Origin: Geodermatophilus siccatus
GTDB lineage: Bacteria; Actinomycetota; Actinomycetes; Mycobacteriales; Geodermatophilaceae
Assembly (NCBI RefSeq): GCF_900103785.1
Contig: NZ_FNHE01000008.1
Span: 67,270 to 131,269, forward strand
Reading direction: 5' to 3'
DNA: 64,000 bases
Every line of letters starts with the position of its first letter. The first letter of the stretch is position 1. A program made the translations under genes and the position numbers. Below are positions 7,060-16,617 of the stretch, one piece after another. A model generated the notes under the pieces. The model was given only the letters and a program-made list of their open reading frames with translations. It was not told where the DNA came from and ran no database searches.

Positions 7060-7944
7060 GTGCCCCCTGACGCCGTCGCCCTCACCGACCTGACCGTCCG
7101 CCACGGCGACGTGCTCGCCGTCGACGGGCTCGACCTGCACGTCCGCCGCGGCGAGACCGTCGCGCTGCTCGGCCCCAACGGCGCGGGCAAGTCCACCACC
7201 GTCAGCGCCGTCCTCGGGCTGCTGCGCCCCGACGCGGGCACCGTCCGGGTGCTCGGCCGCGCCCCGGCCGACGCCGTCCGCGCGGGCTGCGTCGGCGCGA
7301 TGCTCCAGCACGGCGGCCTGCCCGGCGAGGCGCGCGTCGGCGAGGTGCTGCACCTGGTCCGCTGCAGCTACCCGGACCCGTGGCCGCTGGAGGACCTGGT
7401 CGCCACCACCGGCATCGGCGGGCTGCTCGGCCGCGACGTCGACGCGCTCTCCGGCGGCCAGCGGCAGCGGGTGCTGCTGGCGCTCGCGCTGGCCGGTCAG
7501 CCGCCGCTGCTGCTGCTCGACGAGCCGACCTCGGCCATGGACGTCGAGGGTCGCCGCGCCTTCTGGACGACGATGCGCGACCTCGCCGCCTTCGGCACCA
7601 CCGTGGTCTTCGCCACCCACCACCTCGAGGAGGCCGACGCGGTCGCCGACCGGGTCGTCGTCATGGCCGGGGGCCGGGTGGTCGCCGACGGACCCTCGGC
7701 GGCGGTCCGGTCGGCCGTCGCCGGGCGCACCGTCCGCTTCTCGGCCCCCGACGGCGCGGCCTTCGACCGCGTGCCCGGCGTCACCGGCGCCACCCGGCTG
7801 GGTGGCACGGTCGCCCTGGCCACCACCGACGTCGAGGCCACCCTGCGCGCGCTGCTCGCCGACGGGGTCGCGCTGACCGACCTCGAGGTCCGCGGCGCCA
7901 GCCTCGAGGACGCCGTCCTGTCCCTGGTGGGAGGCGTGCGGTGA
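7060..7944 (+). CDS. ABC transporter ATP-binding protein (drug/lipid export type)
   Basis: The 294-residue ATPase has Walker A GPNGAGKST, Q-loop MLQHGG, signature LSGGQRQRV, Walker B LLLLDEPTSAMD and H-loop ATHHLEEAD. A C-terminal extension resembles those of ABC-2 (DrrA/CcmA-like) exporters. I use GTG 7060 (VPPDAVALTDLTV), because an upstream start at 6994 would lie inside the dyad operator. It overlaps the permease by 4 nt (GTGA) and forms an operon with the kinase and regulator. Confidence 0.93.
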   Translation: MPPDAVALTDLTVRHGDVLAVDGLDLHVRRGETVALLGPNGAGKSTTVSAVLGLLRPDAGTVRVLGRAPADAVRAGCVGAMLQHGGLPGEARVGEVLHLVRCSYPDPWPLEDLVATTGIGGLLGRDVDALSGGQRQRVLLALALAGQPPLLLLDEPTSAMDVEGRRAFWTTMRDLAAFGTTVVFATHHLEEADAVADRVVVMAGGRVVADGPSAAVRSAVAGRTVRFSAPDGAAFDRVPGVTGATRLGGTVALATTDVEATLRALLADGVALTDLEVRGASLEDAVLSLVGGVR

Positions 7945-8681
7945 GCCCGCTGTTCGTCTTCCAGCTGCGCCGGGTGGCGCGCAACCGGCAGTTCCTCTTC
8001 TTCACCGTGCTGCTGCCGGCGCTCTTCACGGTCTTCTTCACCCAGGTCTTCGCCGGGACGCCGGGCGGCGTCAGCCCCGAGCAGGCCACCGCCACGATGG
8101 TGGCGATGATGTCCTACGGCGCGATCGGCGCGGCCCTGGGCGCCACCGTCCGGCCCTCCTTCGACCGGGCGTCGGGCTGGCTGCGGCAGCTGCGCGTCAC
8201 ACCGGTGCCGCAGACCTCCGTGGTGGCCGTCGACGTCGCCGTCGGCATGCTGCTGACCCTGCCGCCGCTGGCCGTCGTCGCGCTGACCGGCCGGTTCGCA
8301 GGCGGCGTGCGGCTGGCACCCGGCGAGTGGGCCGGCCTGGTCGGCGTCCTGTGGCTGGGCTCGGCGGTGTTCGTCGCGCTCGGCCTGCTGCTCGGCTGGG
8401 CGCTGGAGGAGAAGGCCGCCGGCGGGGCGATCGGCATCGTCGGGACCGTGCTGGCCGCGCTCGGCGGCCTGTGGGTGCCGGTCGAGCTGTTCCCCTCCGG
8501 CCTGCGCGCGGTGGCACACGGCCTGCCCTCGTACTGGTACGCCGAGACCGGCCGTGCCGCCGCCGGGGGAGCGCTGCCGCCCGCGCCGGCCATCGCCGCG
8601 CTGGTCGGGTTCGCCGCGGTGTTCGGCGGGCTGGCCGTCCTCGTCGCGCGGCGTCGTCCGTTGACCGCCGTCGCGGGCTGA
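7941..8681 (+). CDS. ABC-2 type permease
   Basis: The 246-residue membrane protein has about six hydrophobic segments typical of ABC-2 permeases, with an N-terminal FVFQLRRVARNRQFLFFTVLLPALF and a C-terminal LWVPVELFPSGLR loop. It partners with the preceding ATPase. Start GTG 7941 overlaps the ATPase stop, and its own TGA overlaps the ATG of the histidine kinase, so all four genes are translationally coupled. The exported substrate cannot be read from sequence. Confidence 0.9.
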   Translation: MSPLFVFQLRRVARNRQFLFFTVLLPALFTVFFTQVFAGTPGGVSPEQATATMVAMMSYGAIGAALGATVRPSFDRASGWLRQLRVTPVPQTSVVAVDVAVGMLLTLPPLAVVALTGRFAGGVRLAPGEWAGLVGVLWLGSAVFVALGLLLGWALEEKAAGGAIGIVGTVLAALGGLWVPVELFPSGLRAVAHGLPSYWYAETGRAAAGGALPPAPAIAALVGFAAVFGGLAVLVARRRPLTAVAG

Positions 8682-9811
8682 TGGAGCTACGGTCGGGCGC
8701 CGTGGACCCCCGCCCCCGCTGGTACCGCGTCGGCTGGGCGCTGCCCTGGCTGCTGTTCCAGTTCTTCCCGGCCGCCGACCTGGTGACCACCGACCGGCCG
8801 CTCGCCGTCCGGCTGGTCGCCGGCTCCGGCCTGCTGGTCTTCACCGCCGTCTACCTCGACGTCTTCCGGCGGGCCTTCGACCGCTGCTGGAGCGGGTCGG
8901 TGCTGGGCCGGCTGGCCGTCGTGGCCGCGCTCGGCGTCGCGCTGGCCGTCTGGCTGGGGCCGTCGTGGGCCGGGCTGCTGATCTACGTGTCGGCGGCCTC
9001 GGCCGTGGCGCTGCCGACGCGGTGGGTGTGGCCGGCCGTCGTCGCGGCGGCCGCCGTCTGCGCGGGGGTGCTCGTCCTCCACGGCGAGTCCGGGCTGCTC
9101 GTCCTGCCCGTGCTCTGCCTGCTGACCGCCTTCGCGCTGCGCGGCACGCGGCACCTGGTCTCGGTGAACGGCGAGCTGGCCGAGGCGCGGGAGGAGCTGG
9201 CCCGCAACGCCGTCGCCGAGGAGCGGCTGCGCTTCGCCCGCGACCTGCACGACCTGCTCGGCCACAGCCTGTCGCTCATCGCGCTCAAGAGCGAGCTGGC
9301 CGGCCGCCTGGCCGAGGCCGACCCCGCGCGGGCGCGGGCGGAGATGGCCGACGTCGAGGCCGCGGCCCGCCGGGCGCTGGCGGAGGTCCGGGACGCGGTC
9401 AGCGGTTACCGGCAGGTCAGCTGCGGCCAGGCGCTGGCCGAGGCCCGCGCGGCGCTGGCGGGTGCCGGCATCGCCGTCCGGCTGCCGGCCCGGGTGCCGA
9501 CGCTGCCGGGCCCGGTCGACGCGGCCCTGGGCTGGGTGGTCCGCGAGGCGACGACGAACGTGCTGCGGCACAGCGGCGCCCGCGCGGTGACCGTCACGCT
9601 CACCGAGGACGGCGGCGAGGCGGTGCTGACCGTCGCCGACGACGGCCGCGGTCCGGCCGACGACACCGAGCCCGGCTCCGGGCTCACCGGCCTGGCCGAG
9701 CGGGTGGGCGCGCTCGGTGGGGTCCTCACCGGCGGCGCGAGGCAGGACGGCGGCTACGAGCTGCGCGCGGTCCTGCCGCTGACGCCGGTGCCCGTCGGGG
9801 TGGCGCGGTGA
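8681..9811 (+). CDS. DesK-like sensor histidine kinase
   Basis: The 376-residue protein has several N-terminal transmembrane segments (roughly residues 20-160). A HisKA_3 dimerisation helix with the phospho-acceptor His is in FARDLHDLLGHSLSLI near residue 188. The C-terminal HATPase domain has an N box with REATTNVLRHS and a G box GSGLTGLAERVGALGG. Kinases of this type next to ABC-2 exporters usually sense membrane or drug stress. Start and stop overlap both neighbours. Confidence 0.93.
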   Translation: MELRSGAVDPRPRWYRVGWALPWLLFQFFPAADLVTTDRPLAVRLVAGSGLLVFTAVYLDVFRRAFDRCWSGSVLGRLAVVAALGVALAVWLGPSWAGLLIYVSAASAVALPTRWVWPAVVAAAAVCAGVLVLHGESGLLVLPVLCLLTAFALRGTRHLVSVNGELAEAREELARNAVAEERLRFARDLHDLLGHSLSLIALKSELAGRLAEADPARARAEMADVEAAARRALAEVRDAVSGYRQVSCGQALAEARAALAGAGIAVRLPARVPTLPGPVDAALGWVVREATTNVLRHSGARAVTVTLTEDGGEAVLTVADDGRGPADDTEPGSGLTGLAERVGALGGVLTGGARQDGGYELRAVLPLTPVPVGVAR

Positions 9812-10413
9812 TCCGGGTGCTCGTCGCCGAGGACCAGTCGATGGTCCGCGGCGCGCTCCGGGCGCTGCTGGAGCTGGAGGAGGACATCACCGTCGTCGCG
9901 GAGGTCGGCCGCGGCGACGAGGTGCTCGCGGCGGCGCGGGAACACGTGCCCGACGTCGCGCTGCTCGACATCGAGATGCCGGGGCAGGACGGGATCGAGG
10001 CCGCGCGCGAGCTGGCCGCGCAGCTGCCGGGCGTGCGCGCCGTCGTCCTCACCACGTTCGGCCGGCCGGGCTTCCTGCGCCGTGCCATGGAGGTCGGCGC
10101 GGCCGGGTTCCTGGTGAAGGACGCACCCGTCGCCGAGCTGGCCCGCGCCATCCGCGCGGTCGTCGCCGGGGAGCGGGTGATCGACCGGGATCTCGCCGCC
10201 GCGGCGCTGGCGCTCGGCGCCACGCCGCTGTCCACCCGCGAGGCCGACGTGCTGCGTGAGGCCGCCGACGGCGCGACCGTCGCCGACATCGCCCGCAGGC
10301 TGTTCCTCTCGGAGGGGACGGTGCGCAACTACCTGTCCTCGGCGATCGGCAAGACCGGCGCGCGCACCCGCGTCGAGGCCGCCCGGGTGGCCGCCGACAA
10401 GGGCTGGCTGTAG
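9808..10413 (+). CDS. NarL/DesR-family response regulator
   Basis: The 201-residue regulator has a receiver domain with phospho-acceptor Asp54 in LLDIEMPGQDG and conserved LTTFGRPGF and KDAP segments. A LuxR-type helix-turn-helix follows (LSTREADVLREAADG, then IARRLFLSEGTVRNYLS). It likely controls its own operon through the dyad at 6981-7006. The stop is TAG (10411-10413). UAG is also the Sec codon here, but no SECIS-like hairpin was seen after it. Confidence 0.93.
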   Translation: MIRVLVAEDQSMVRGALRALLELEEDITVVAEVGRGDEVLAAAREHVPDVALLDIEMPGQDGIEAARELAAQLPGVRAVVLTTFGRPGFLRRAMEVGAAGFLVKDAPVAELARAIRAVVAGERVIDRDLAAAALALGATPLSTREADVLREAADGATVADIARRLFLSEGTVRNYLSSAIGKTGARTRVEAARVAADKGWL

Positions 10414-10460
10414 CAGGCCCCCGTGCCCGACGGCCACCCACGAGTGGCGAGGACCGGGGC

Positions 10461-10516
10461 GGCCACCCTTCCGGGGCCCGCGCCGAGCGTGCGAGGCGTG
10501 GGGGGAAGGGGGGTCC
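10461..10516. repeat. Dispersed intergenic hairpin element, reverse orientation
   Basis: Read on the minus strand it opens GGACCCCCCTTCCCCCCAC and has a CGCACGCTCGG middle and GGGCCCCGGAAGGGTGGCC end, matching the hemW-distal copy. It lies between the convergent response-regulator gene and the gene at 10519, where a bidirectional terminator is expected. Confidence 0.65.
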
Positions 10517-10518
10517 TG

Positions 10519-10890
10519 CTACTGCTGGAGGTCGGGCAGCGGCCGCTGGGCGGGGATCGCCGCGGTCGTGGGGCCGGTCTGCTCGGCCGGGACCAGGGTG
10601 TCGAGGTCGAGGACCCGCACGTGGATCACGTTGCGCTGCTGCAGCGCGGCCCGCAGCGGGCGGTGCAGGCCGTCCTCGAGGTAGAGCTCGCCCCTCCACT
10701 GGACGGCGTGCGGGAACAGGTCGCCGTAGAAGGTGGAGTCGTCGGCGAGCAGGGTGTCCAGGGCCAGCTCGCGCTTGGTGGTGGTGAGGGTGTCCAGCCG
10801 GATCTGCCGCGGCGGGATCATCGCCCAGTCCCGTGTCGACAGCCCGTGGTCGGGATAGGGCCGGCCGTTCCGGACCGCCTTGAAGATCAG
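10519..10890 (-). CDS. Conserved actinobacterial protein beside hrcA (unknown function), probable CTG start
   Basis: The protein contains [15 protein letters not shown], then [21 protein letters not shown] and [17 protein letters not shown], a pattern recurrent in actinobacteria just upstream of hrcA and sometimes labelled a VapB-like antitoxin. The conserved part begins before the first ATG (10821). Reading back, the only credible start is CTG at 10890, with GGAGG at 10899-10903 and an 8-nt spacer, giving 123 residues beginning with [11 protein letters not shown]. The stop is TAG. No toxin partner lies beside it, so the antitoxin label is doubtful. It is divergent from hrcA. Confidence 0.8.
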   Translation of the reverse strand: MIFKAVRNGRPYPDHGLSTRDWAMIPPRQIRLDTLTTTKRELALDTLLADDSTFYGDLFPHAVQWRGELYLEDGLHRPLRAALQQRNVIHVRVLDLDTLVPAEQTGPTTAAIPAQRPLPDLQQ

Positions 10891-11024
10891 GGGACCGACC
10901 TCCGCTCTGCGCTGCCTGCTGCGGGCACTGGACCGCCGCCCACCCTAACGGGGGCCGTCTGCGGACGGCGCCGCCCGCCCTCGTCGGCTCCGGGACGCCG
11001 ACGGCCGTCCCGACGTATGCTGAT

Positions 11025-11051
11025 CTGGCACTCTGTCCGTGCGAGTGCCAG
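11025..11051 (+). promoter_or_regulatory. CIRCE operator (HrcA binding site)
   Basis: CTGGCACTC, nine bases, then GAGTGCCAG is a perfect inverted repeat matching the CIRCE consensus. A -10-like TATGCT (11016-11021) lies immediately upstream, so the operator covers the start of transcription. It is 82 bp before the hrcA GTG and should make the hrcA-dnaJ2-rsmE operon self-repressed and heat inducible. Confidence 0.93.
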
Positions 11052-11133
11052 CGCCCGCGACCCGTCGTCCGGGCGCCGGGGGCTCCGGGAGGAGCGCCGC
11101 CCGACGCGTCGACCGGTACGGGGAGGTGTCACC

Positions 11134-12156
11134 GTGGCGCACGACGAACGCCGCCTGCAGGTCCTGCGGGCGATCGTCCAGGACTACGTCTCGACCAACG
11201 ACCCGGTGGGCAGCAAGGCCCTCGCCGAGCGGCACGACCTGGGCGTCTCGCCGGCCACCATCCGCAACGACATGGCCGTGCTCGAGGAGCAGGGCTACAT
11301 CACCCAGCCGCACACCAGCGCCGGCCGGGTGCCCACCGACAAGGGCTACCGGCTCTTCGTCGACCGGCTCTCGGCGCTCAAGCCGCTGTCGGTCGCGGAG
11401 AAGCGGGCGATCGAGCGGTTCCTCGACGGCGCGGTCGACCTGCACGACATCCTCAGCCGCACCGTGCGGCTGCTGGCCCAGCTGACCCACCAGGTCGCCG
11501 TCGTGCAGTACCCGACGCTCTCGCGCAGCGCCGTCCGCCACCTCGAGGTGGTGCAGGTGGCCACCGCCCGGCTGCTGCTGGTGCTCATCACCGACACCGG
11601 CCGGGTGGAGCAGCGGCTGGTCGACTGCCCGGTGGACGTCGACCGCGACGACGTCGCCGAGCTGCGCACGCTGCTCAACCAGACCTTCGCCGGGGCCAAG
11701 CTCGCCGACGCGGCCGCCCTGGTGCCCGACCTGCTGGAGACCGCGCCGCCGAACCTGCGCCGGCTGGTCGCCGCCATCGGCGCGGTCCTGGTCGAGACGT
11801 TGGTGGAGCCGGGGGACGACCGCCTGGTCGTCGGGGGGACGGCGAACCTCGCGCGGGTCGCGGTCGACTTCCCCGGCAGCCTGCGCCCGCTGCTGGAGGC
11901 GCTGGAAGAACAGGTCGTCGTGCTGCGGTTGATCAGCGAGGTGGACACCGGGGGAGCCGTGCTCGTGCGGATCGGCGAGGAGAACGCCCACGAGGCGCTC
12001 TCCGGTGCGTCGGTCGTGTCCGTGGGGTACGGCTCCGGTGACCGCGCCCTCGGTGGGTTGGGCATCGTCGGCCCCACCCGCATGGACTACCCGACCAACA
12101 TGGCCGCGGTGCGTGCCGTGGCCCGCTACGTCGGCCAGATCCTGGCCGAGAGCTGA
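11134..12156 (+). CDS. hrcA: Heat-inducible transcription repressor
   Basis: HrcA represses chaperone genes by binding CIRCE and is activated by GroEL. The 340-residue protein has the N-terminal winged helix ([18 protein letters not shown], then [16 protein letters not shown]) and the GAF-like C-terminal domain with [24 protein letters not shown] (shown here only in part). Start GTG 11134 has ribosome binding site GGGGAGG at 11120-11126. It is first gene of a heat-shock operon. Confidence 0.96.
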   Translation: MAHDERRLQVLRAIVQDYVSTNDPVGSKALAERHDLGVSPATIRNDMAVLEEQGYITQPHTSAGRVPTDKGYRLFVDRLSALKPLSVAEKRAIERFLDGAVDLHDILSRTVRLLAQLTHQVAVVQYPTLSRSAVRHLEVVQVATARLLLVLITDTGRVEQRLVDCPVDVDRDDVAELRTLLNQTFAGAKLADAAALVPDLLETAPPNLRRLVAAIGAVLVETLVEPGDDRLVVGGTANLARVAVDFPGSLRPLLEALEEQVVVLRLISEVDTGGAVLVRIGEENAHEALSGASVVSVGYGSGDRALGGLGIVGPTRMDYPTNMAAVRAVARYVGQILAES

Positions 12157-12172
12157 GGTAAGAGACTTCTCG

Positions 12173-13297
12173 ATGGCAACCGACTACTACGGCGTGCTGG
12201 GCCTGGCCCGCGGAGCCTCCGACAGCGACATCAAGAAGGCCTACCGGCGGCTGGCCCGGGACCTGCACCCGGACGTCAACCCCGACCCGGGGGCCAAGGA
12301 GCGCTTCCAGGAGGTCAGCCGCGCCTACCAGGCCCTGACCGACCCGGAGAAGCGCCGCATCGTCGACCTCGGCGGCGACCCGTTCGACAACGGCGCGGGG
12401 GCCGGGGCCGGCGGGTTCAGCGGGGCCGGCTTCGGCGGGCTCGGCGACATCATGGACGCCTTCTTCGGCGGCGGGGCCACCACGCGCGGTCCGCGCAGCC
12501 GCGTCCGCGCCGGCGGCGACGCGCTCATCCGGCTGGACCTCGACCTCGACGAGACGGTGTTCGGCACCACCAAGGACATCACCGTCGACACCGCCGTCCT
12601 CTGCGACGCGTGCACCGGCGCCGGCACCGCGCCCGGCACCCACCCGACCACCTGCACCACCTGCTCGGGCCGCGGCGAGGTGCAGAGCGTGCAGCGCTCC
12701 TTCCTCGGCCAGGTCGTGGCCAGCCGCCCCTGCCCGACCTGCGCCGGCACCGGGCAGGTGATCCCCGAGCCCTGTCCCAAGTGCGGTGGCGACGGGCGGG
12801 TGCGGGCCCGGCGGACCATCCCGGTCAAGGTCCCGGCCGGCGTCGAGGACGGCATGCGCATCCGGCTCACCGGCCACGGCGAGGTCGGCCCCGGCGGCGG
12901 GCCCGCCGGCGACCTGTACGTGGAGATCGCCGAGCGGCCGCACGACGTCTTCACCCGGGACGGCGAGGACCTGCACTGCCGGGTCACCCTGCCGATGACC
13001 GCCGCCGCGCTCGGCACCACCCTCACCCTCGAGACCCTCGACGGCCGGGAGGAGGTCGACATCCGGCCGGGCACCCAGTCGGGCAGCGTGCTCACCCTGC
13101 GCGCCAAGGGCGCTCCGCGGCTGCGCGCCACCGGCCGCGGCAACCTGATGGTGCACGTGGAGGTCGAGACGCCGACCCGCCTGGACGCCGAGCAGGAGAA
13201 GCTGCTGCGCGAGCTGGCCTCGCTGCGCGGCGAGGACCGCCCGGCGGCCGCTGGTGCCGAGGGCCACGGCGGGCTCTTCTCCCGGCTGTTCAAGTGA
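12173..13297 (+). CDS. dnaJ: Chaperone DnaJ (actinobacterial DnaJ2)
   Basis: This DnaK co-chaperone has 374 residues. The J domain (1-70) has the HPD motif in LHPDVNPD, followed by a Gly/Phe-rich linker ([10 protein letters not shown]). Four zinc-binding repeats follow: [24 protein letters not shown] and CPKCGGDG. The substrate-binding domain comes last. It follows hrcA by 16 nt and overlaps rsmE by 4 nt. The order hrcA-dnaJ-rsmE is usual in actinobacteria. Confidence 0.96.
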   Translation: MATDYYGVLGLARGASDSDIKKAYRRLARDLHPDVNPDPGAKERFQEVSRAYQALTDPEKRRIVDLGGDPFDNGAGAGAGGFSGAGFGGLGDIMDAFFGGGATTRGPRSRVRAGGDALIRLDLDLDETVFGTTKDITVDTAVLCDACTGAGTAPGTHPTTCTTCSGRGEVQSVQRSFLGQVVASRPCPTCAGTGQVIPEPCPKCGGDGRVRARRTIPVKVPAGVEDGMRIRLTGHGEVGPGGGPAGDLYVEIAERPHDVFTRDGEDLHCRVTLPMTAAALGTTLTLETLDGREEVDIRPGTQSGSVLTLRAKGAPRLRATGRGNLMVHVEVETPTRLDAEQEKLLRELASLRGEDRPAAAGAEGHGGLFSRLFK

Positions 13298-14061
13298 GTT
13301 CCGTCCCCACCGACGACCGGCTGCCCGAACGCGACGGGGCACCCCTGTTCCTGCTCGACGAGCTGCCCGACACCGCCGACCTGCTGGTCGACGGCGCCGA
13401 GGGCCGGCACGCCGTCGACGTGCTGCGGCTGACGCCGGGCGAGCGGGTGCGCGTCGGTGACGGGCGCGGCACCGTCGCCGAGGGCGAGGTGGTCGCGGCC
13501 GGGCCGCAGGGGCTGCGGGTGCAGGTCTCGGCCCGCCACGAGGTGCCGCCGCCGGCCCTGGAGCTGGTGCTCGTGCAGGCGCTGCCGAAGGGCGAGCGCG
13601 GGCCGCTGGCCGTCGAGCTGGCCACCGAGCTCGGCGTCGACCGGATCGTGCCGTGGGCGGCCTCCCGCTGCGTGACGCGCTGGCGGGAGGACCGCGCGGC
13701 CAAGGGCGTCGCCAGGTGGCGCGCGGCGGCGCGGGCGGCCAGCAAGCAGTCCCGCCGTCCACGCGTGCCCGAGGTGACCGACGTGCTGACCACCCGCCAG
13801 GTGTGCGGGGCGCTGGCCGACGTCGACCTGGCGCTGGTGCTGCACGAGCAGGCCCGCCACCCGATGGCGCGCGTCGACCTGCCGCGGTCGGGCTCGATCG
13901 CGGTCATCGTCGGTCCCGAGGGCGGGCTCAGCGACGGCGAGGTGGTCGCGCTGACCGCCGCCGGCGCGCGCCCGGTGCGGCTCGGTCCGGAGGTGCTGCG
14001 CACCTCGACCGCCGGCGCCGCCGCCCTCGCCGCGCTCTCGGTCCGCACCCGCTGGGCGTGA
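13294..14061 (+). CDS. rsmE: 16S rRNA (uracil1498-N3)-methyltransferase
   Basis: The 255-residue SPOUT methyltransferase has an N-terminal PUA-like domain ([21 protein letters not shown]) and the knotted SAM-binding C-terminus with [13 protein letters not shown] and [16 protein letters not shown]. It methylates U1498 in the ribosomal decoding centre. GTG 13294 overlaps the dnaJ stop, so it is translated in the heat-shock operon. Confidence 0.94.
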   Translation: MSSVPTDDRLPERDGAPLFLLDELPDTADLLVDGAEGRHAVDVLRLTPGERVRVGDGRGTVAEGEVVAAGPQGLRVQVSARHEVPPPALELVLVQALPKGERGPLAVELATELGVDRIVPWAASRCVTRWREDRAAKGVARWRAAARAASKQSRRPRVPEVTDVLTTRQVCGALADVDLALVLHEQARHPMARVDLPRSGSIAVIVGPEGGLSDGEVVALTAAGARPVRLGPEVLRTSTAGAAALAALSVRTRWA

Positions 14062-14092
14062 CGGCACCTCCGCGATGACCAGGTGAGCTGAT

Positions 14093-14140
14093 CGTCGCGG
14101 GTCCTGGCTCACCACCGGTCGCGAGCCAGGACCTGCGACG
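14093..14140. terminator. Large inverted repeat between rsmE and the ABC importer
   Basis: Arms 14093-14110 and 14123-14140 (18 nt each) match with one mismatch around a 12-nt loop. A third copy of the GTGAGCCAGGAC part follows at 14141-14152. It lies between convergent operons, so it is likely a bidirectional terminator. Confidence 0.7.
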
Positions 14141-14183
14141 GTGAGCCAGGACGGCCAGGGATGTCGGCCGGGCATGACAGCGC

Positions 14184-15797
14184 TCAGCGGAGGGCGGCGC
14201 GGGCGCGGTCGCTGACCACGTCGACCGCCCAGGTCAGGACGACGACCGCGGCGAGCACCGTCGTCCCCGCGGCCCAGTCGAAGGTCGCCAGCTCCGAGGC
14301 CAGCAGCGCACCGAGGCCGCCGGCGCCCAGCAGCCCGACCAGCACCGTGTCGCGGACGGCCACCTCCCACCGGCACAGCGCGTGGACCAGCACCGGCCCG
14401 GCCGCCCGCGGCAGCACCCCGTACAGCCACGCCCCCGCCGGCCGGGCGCCCAGCGCGGTGAGCGCCGCCCGAGGCCGCGGGTCGAGCTCCTCGGTGGCCT
14501 CCGCCGCCAGCCGGCCCAGCACCCCCAGCGTGTGGACGCCGAGCGCCAGCGCGCCGGGCAGCACCCCGGGCAGCAGCACGAAGAGCAGCACGAGCGCCCA
14601 CACCGGCGGCGGCACCGCGCGCAGCAGGAGCAGCCCGCCGCGCACCAGCGCCCCCGCGACCCGCCGTCCGGGGGACGACCTGCCCGCCGGCCGCGCCGCC
14701 GGACCGGCCAGCAGCACCGTGCCCAGCAGCGCGACCGCGATCGCGACCACCGACATCTGCACCGTGTCCACCGCGAGCACGCCGAGGCTGCGCAGCAGGT
14801 CCCCGTCGGTCGCCGGGGGCCAGGCCGCGCCCAGCAGGTGGCGCAGCTGCGTGACCGTGCGCTCCGACACCAGCGACGCCGGCGACAGCGCCAGGTACCA
14901 GCACGACCACCCGACCAGGACGACGGTGCCGACGACCGCCGCGGTGAGCACCGGGTCCCGGCGGGCGGACGCCGGCGGCGCGGCCACCCGCCGGCGCAGC
15001 GCCCGCCCGGCGACGTCGGCGACCAGGCAGAGCAGCGACAGCGCGTAGACCGCGCTCCACACCTGCTCCCAGCGCAGCGACGCGAACGACAGCGCCAGCT
15101 GGTAGCCCAGCCCGCCGGCGCCGACCATCCCGAGGACGACGGCCGACCGGACGGCGCACTCCAGCCGGTAGAGGGCGTAGGACAGCAGCCCGCCCGCGGC
15201 CGGCGGCAGCAGCCCGTAGAGCGCGGCCGCCGTCCGCCCGGCCCCGGCCGCCCGCAGCGCCCGGTACGCCCCGCGCGGCACCTCGTCGACCAGGTCGGCG
15301 AACACCTTGGCGGATCCCGCGCCGTAGGGGATCCCGATGGCCAGCACGCCCACCCACGGGTCCAGGCCGAGCACGTTGACCAGCAGCAGGCCCCACACCG
15401 CCTCGTGCAGACCGCGCGGGACGGCGAGCACGCCGCGGGCGGCCAGCCAGCCGGCGCGGCGCCGTCCCCACGTGGTGCGGGCGACCAGCGGCGCCCCGAC
15501 CGCGCCCAGCAGCAGCGCCAGCGCGGTGCCGGCCGCGGCGTAGGCGACGGTGACCAGCGCCGACCGGGCGAGCAGACCGAGGAACGCCGCGTCGGCCGCC
15601 GGGTCCAGCGCCGCGGCGGCGAACCGGCCGAACTGCGCCGACCCGCCGGGGTTGAGCACGTCGCCGCTGAACAACCCGGCGCCCGCCAGCGACCAGGCCA
15701 CCACCACCGCAGCACCCAGGCCCCAGGCCCACCGGCGCCGGTCGCGACGCAGCGGAGGGGCGGTCGGCCGGGTCGGGTGGTCGGCGGTCAGCGTCAC
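14184..15797 (-). CDS. Phosphonate/phosphite-type ABC permease, two PhnE domains fused
   Basis: The 537-residue membrane protein contains two PhnE-like permease halves. Each has the coupling-loop signature (EAVWGLLLVNVLG and ECAVRSAVVLGMVGAGGLG in the first; VWALVLLFVLLPG and EVAVRDTVLVGLLGAGGLG in the second). Most PhnE proteins have one half and dimerise, so this is a tandem fusion. The GTG start at 15797 has GAGGAA ribosome binding site. It is downstream of the ATPase and binding-protein genes in a minus-strand importer operon. Confidence 0.88.
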   Translation of the reverse strand: MTLTADHPTRPTAPPLRRDRRRWAWGLGAAVVVAWSLAGAGLFSGDVLNPGGSAQFGRFAAAALDPAADAAFLGLLARSALVTVAYAAAGTALALLLGAVGAPLVARTTWGRRRAGWLAARGVLAVPRGLHEAVWGLLLVNVLGLDPWVGVLAIGIPYGAGSAKVFADLVDEVPRGAYRALRAAGAGRTAAALYGLLPPAAGGLLSYALYRLECAVRSAVVLGMVGAGGLGYQLALSFASLRWEQVWSAVYALSLLCLVADVAGRALRRRVAAPPASARRDPVLTAAVVGTVVLVGWSCWYLALSPASLVSERTVTQLRHLLGAAWPPATDGDLLRSLGVLAVDTVQMSVVAIAVALLGTVLLAGPAARPAGRSSPGRRVAGALVRGGLLLLRAVPPPVWALVLLFVLLPGVLPGALALGVHTLGVLGRLAAEATEELDPRPRAALTALGARPAGAWLYGVLPRAAGPVLVHALCRWEVAVRDTVLVGLLGAGGLGALLASELATFDWAAGTTVLAAVVVLTWAVDVVSDRARAALR

Positions 15798-15870
15798 GGC
15801 GCTTCCTCGCTGGCGCTCGTCAGCGCCGTGCCGGAGCGCGCTCCACCAGCGCGTGACCTCGCGAGCTCGG

Positions 15871-16617
15871 TCACGTGGTCACCCCGTAGAACTCCGCGAG
15901 GTCGGCGTCCGACAGCGTGGCGACCGGCCGGTCGAGCACGACCCGGCCCTCGGCGAGGCCGACCACCCGGTCGCAGTGCCGGCGCACCAGCCCGGGGTCG
16001 TGCAGCGCCGCGACCAGCGCGCCGCCCCGGGCCGGCGCCAGCTCGCCGAGCAACGTCAGCGCCCGGTCGGCGAGCACCGGGTCGAGGGCGGACGCCGGCT
16101 CGTCGGCCAGCACGAGGTCCGGCTGCTGCACCAGCAGTCGCGCGATGGCCACCCGCTGCCGCTGGCCACCGGAGAGCCGCTCGGTGCGCTCGAAGGCGCG
16201 GTCGGCCAGGCCCACCCGGTCCAGCGCGGCCAGCGCCTCGGGCAGGCCCTGCGGGCGCACCAGCGACCAGGCCGCCCGGGCCCCCGACCAGTCCGCCAGC
16301 CGGCCGGCGTTGACGTTGTGCACCACGCGCAGCCGGCCGACCAGCTCCAGCGACTGGTGCACCGTGCCCACCCGCGCCCACAGCCGGCGCCGGTCCCGCG
16401 CGGACAGCCCCGCGGGGTCGGCGCCGAGCACCCGCACGGTCCCGGCGCTGGGCGGCACCGAGCCGTTGGCCAGTGCGAGCAGCGTGGACTTGCCCGCCCC
16501 GGAGGCGCCGACGAGGGCGACCCGCTCGCCGGGACCGACCTCGAGGTCGACCCCGGCCAGCGCCGTCGTCCCGCCGTACCGGACCGTGACGTCGTCCAGC
16601 CGCAGGACGGCGGTCAG
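15871..16617 (-). CDS. Phosphonate-type ABC importer ATPase (PhnC-like)
   Basis: The 248-residue ATPase has Walker A GASGAGKST, signature LSGGQRQRVAIARLL and Walker B LVLADEPASALD, with PhnC-like TVRYGGTTALAGVDLEVGPG at the N-terminus. No ATG/GTG/TTG is available before the conserved start. The frame opens at CTG 16617, which overlaps the stop of the binding-protein gene (CTGA), analogous to ATGA coupling, so I take CTG as the start. A later CTG is possible. The partner permease lies 73 nt downstream. Confidence 0.87.
   Translation of the reverse strand: MTAVLRLDDVTVRYGGTTALAGVDLEVGPGERVALVGASGAGKSTLLALANGSVPPSAGTVRVLGADPAGLSARDRRRLWARVGTVHQSLELVGRLRVVHNVNAGRLADWSGARAAWSLVRPQGLPEALAALDRVGLADRAFERTERLSGGQRQRVAIARLLVQQPDLVLADEPASALDPVLADRALTLLGELAPARGGALVAALHDPGLVRRHCDRVVGLAEGRVVLDRPVATLSDADLAEFYGVTT

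Noticed and set aside
10519-10890. Antitoxin of a toxin-antitoxin pair
   Set aside because: The family is sometimes labelled VapB-like, but no toxin gene adjoins and the position by hrcA is conserved, so the label is not supported.
12325-15732. Very long minus-strand open frame of over 1100 codons
   Set aside because: It is antisense to dnaJ and rsmE and overlaps the PhnE gene in another frame; composition is Arg/Gly/Ala-rich with no family motif. Typical high-GC shadow.
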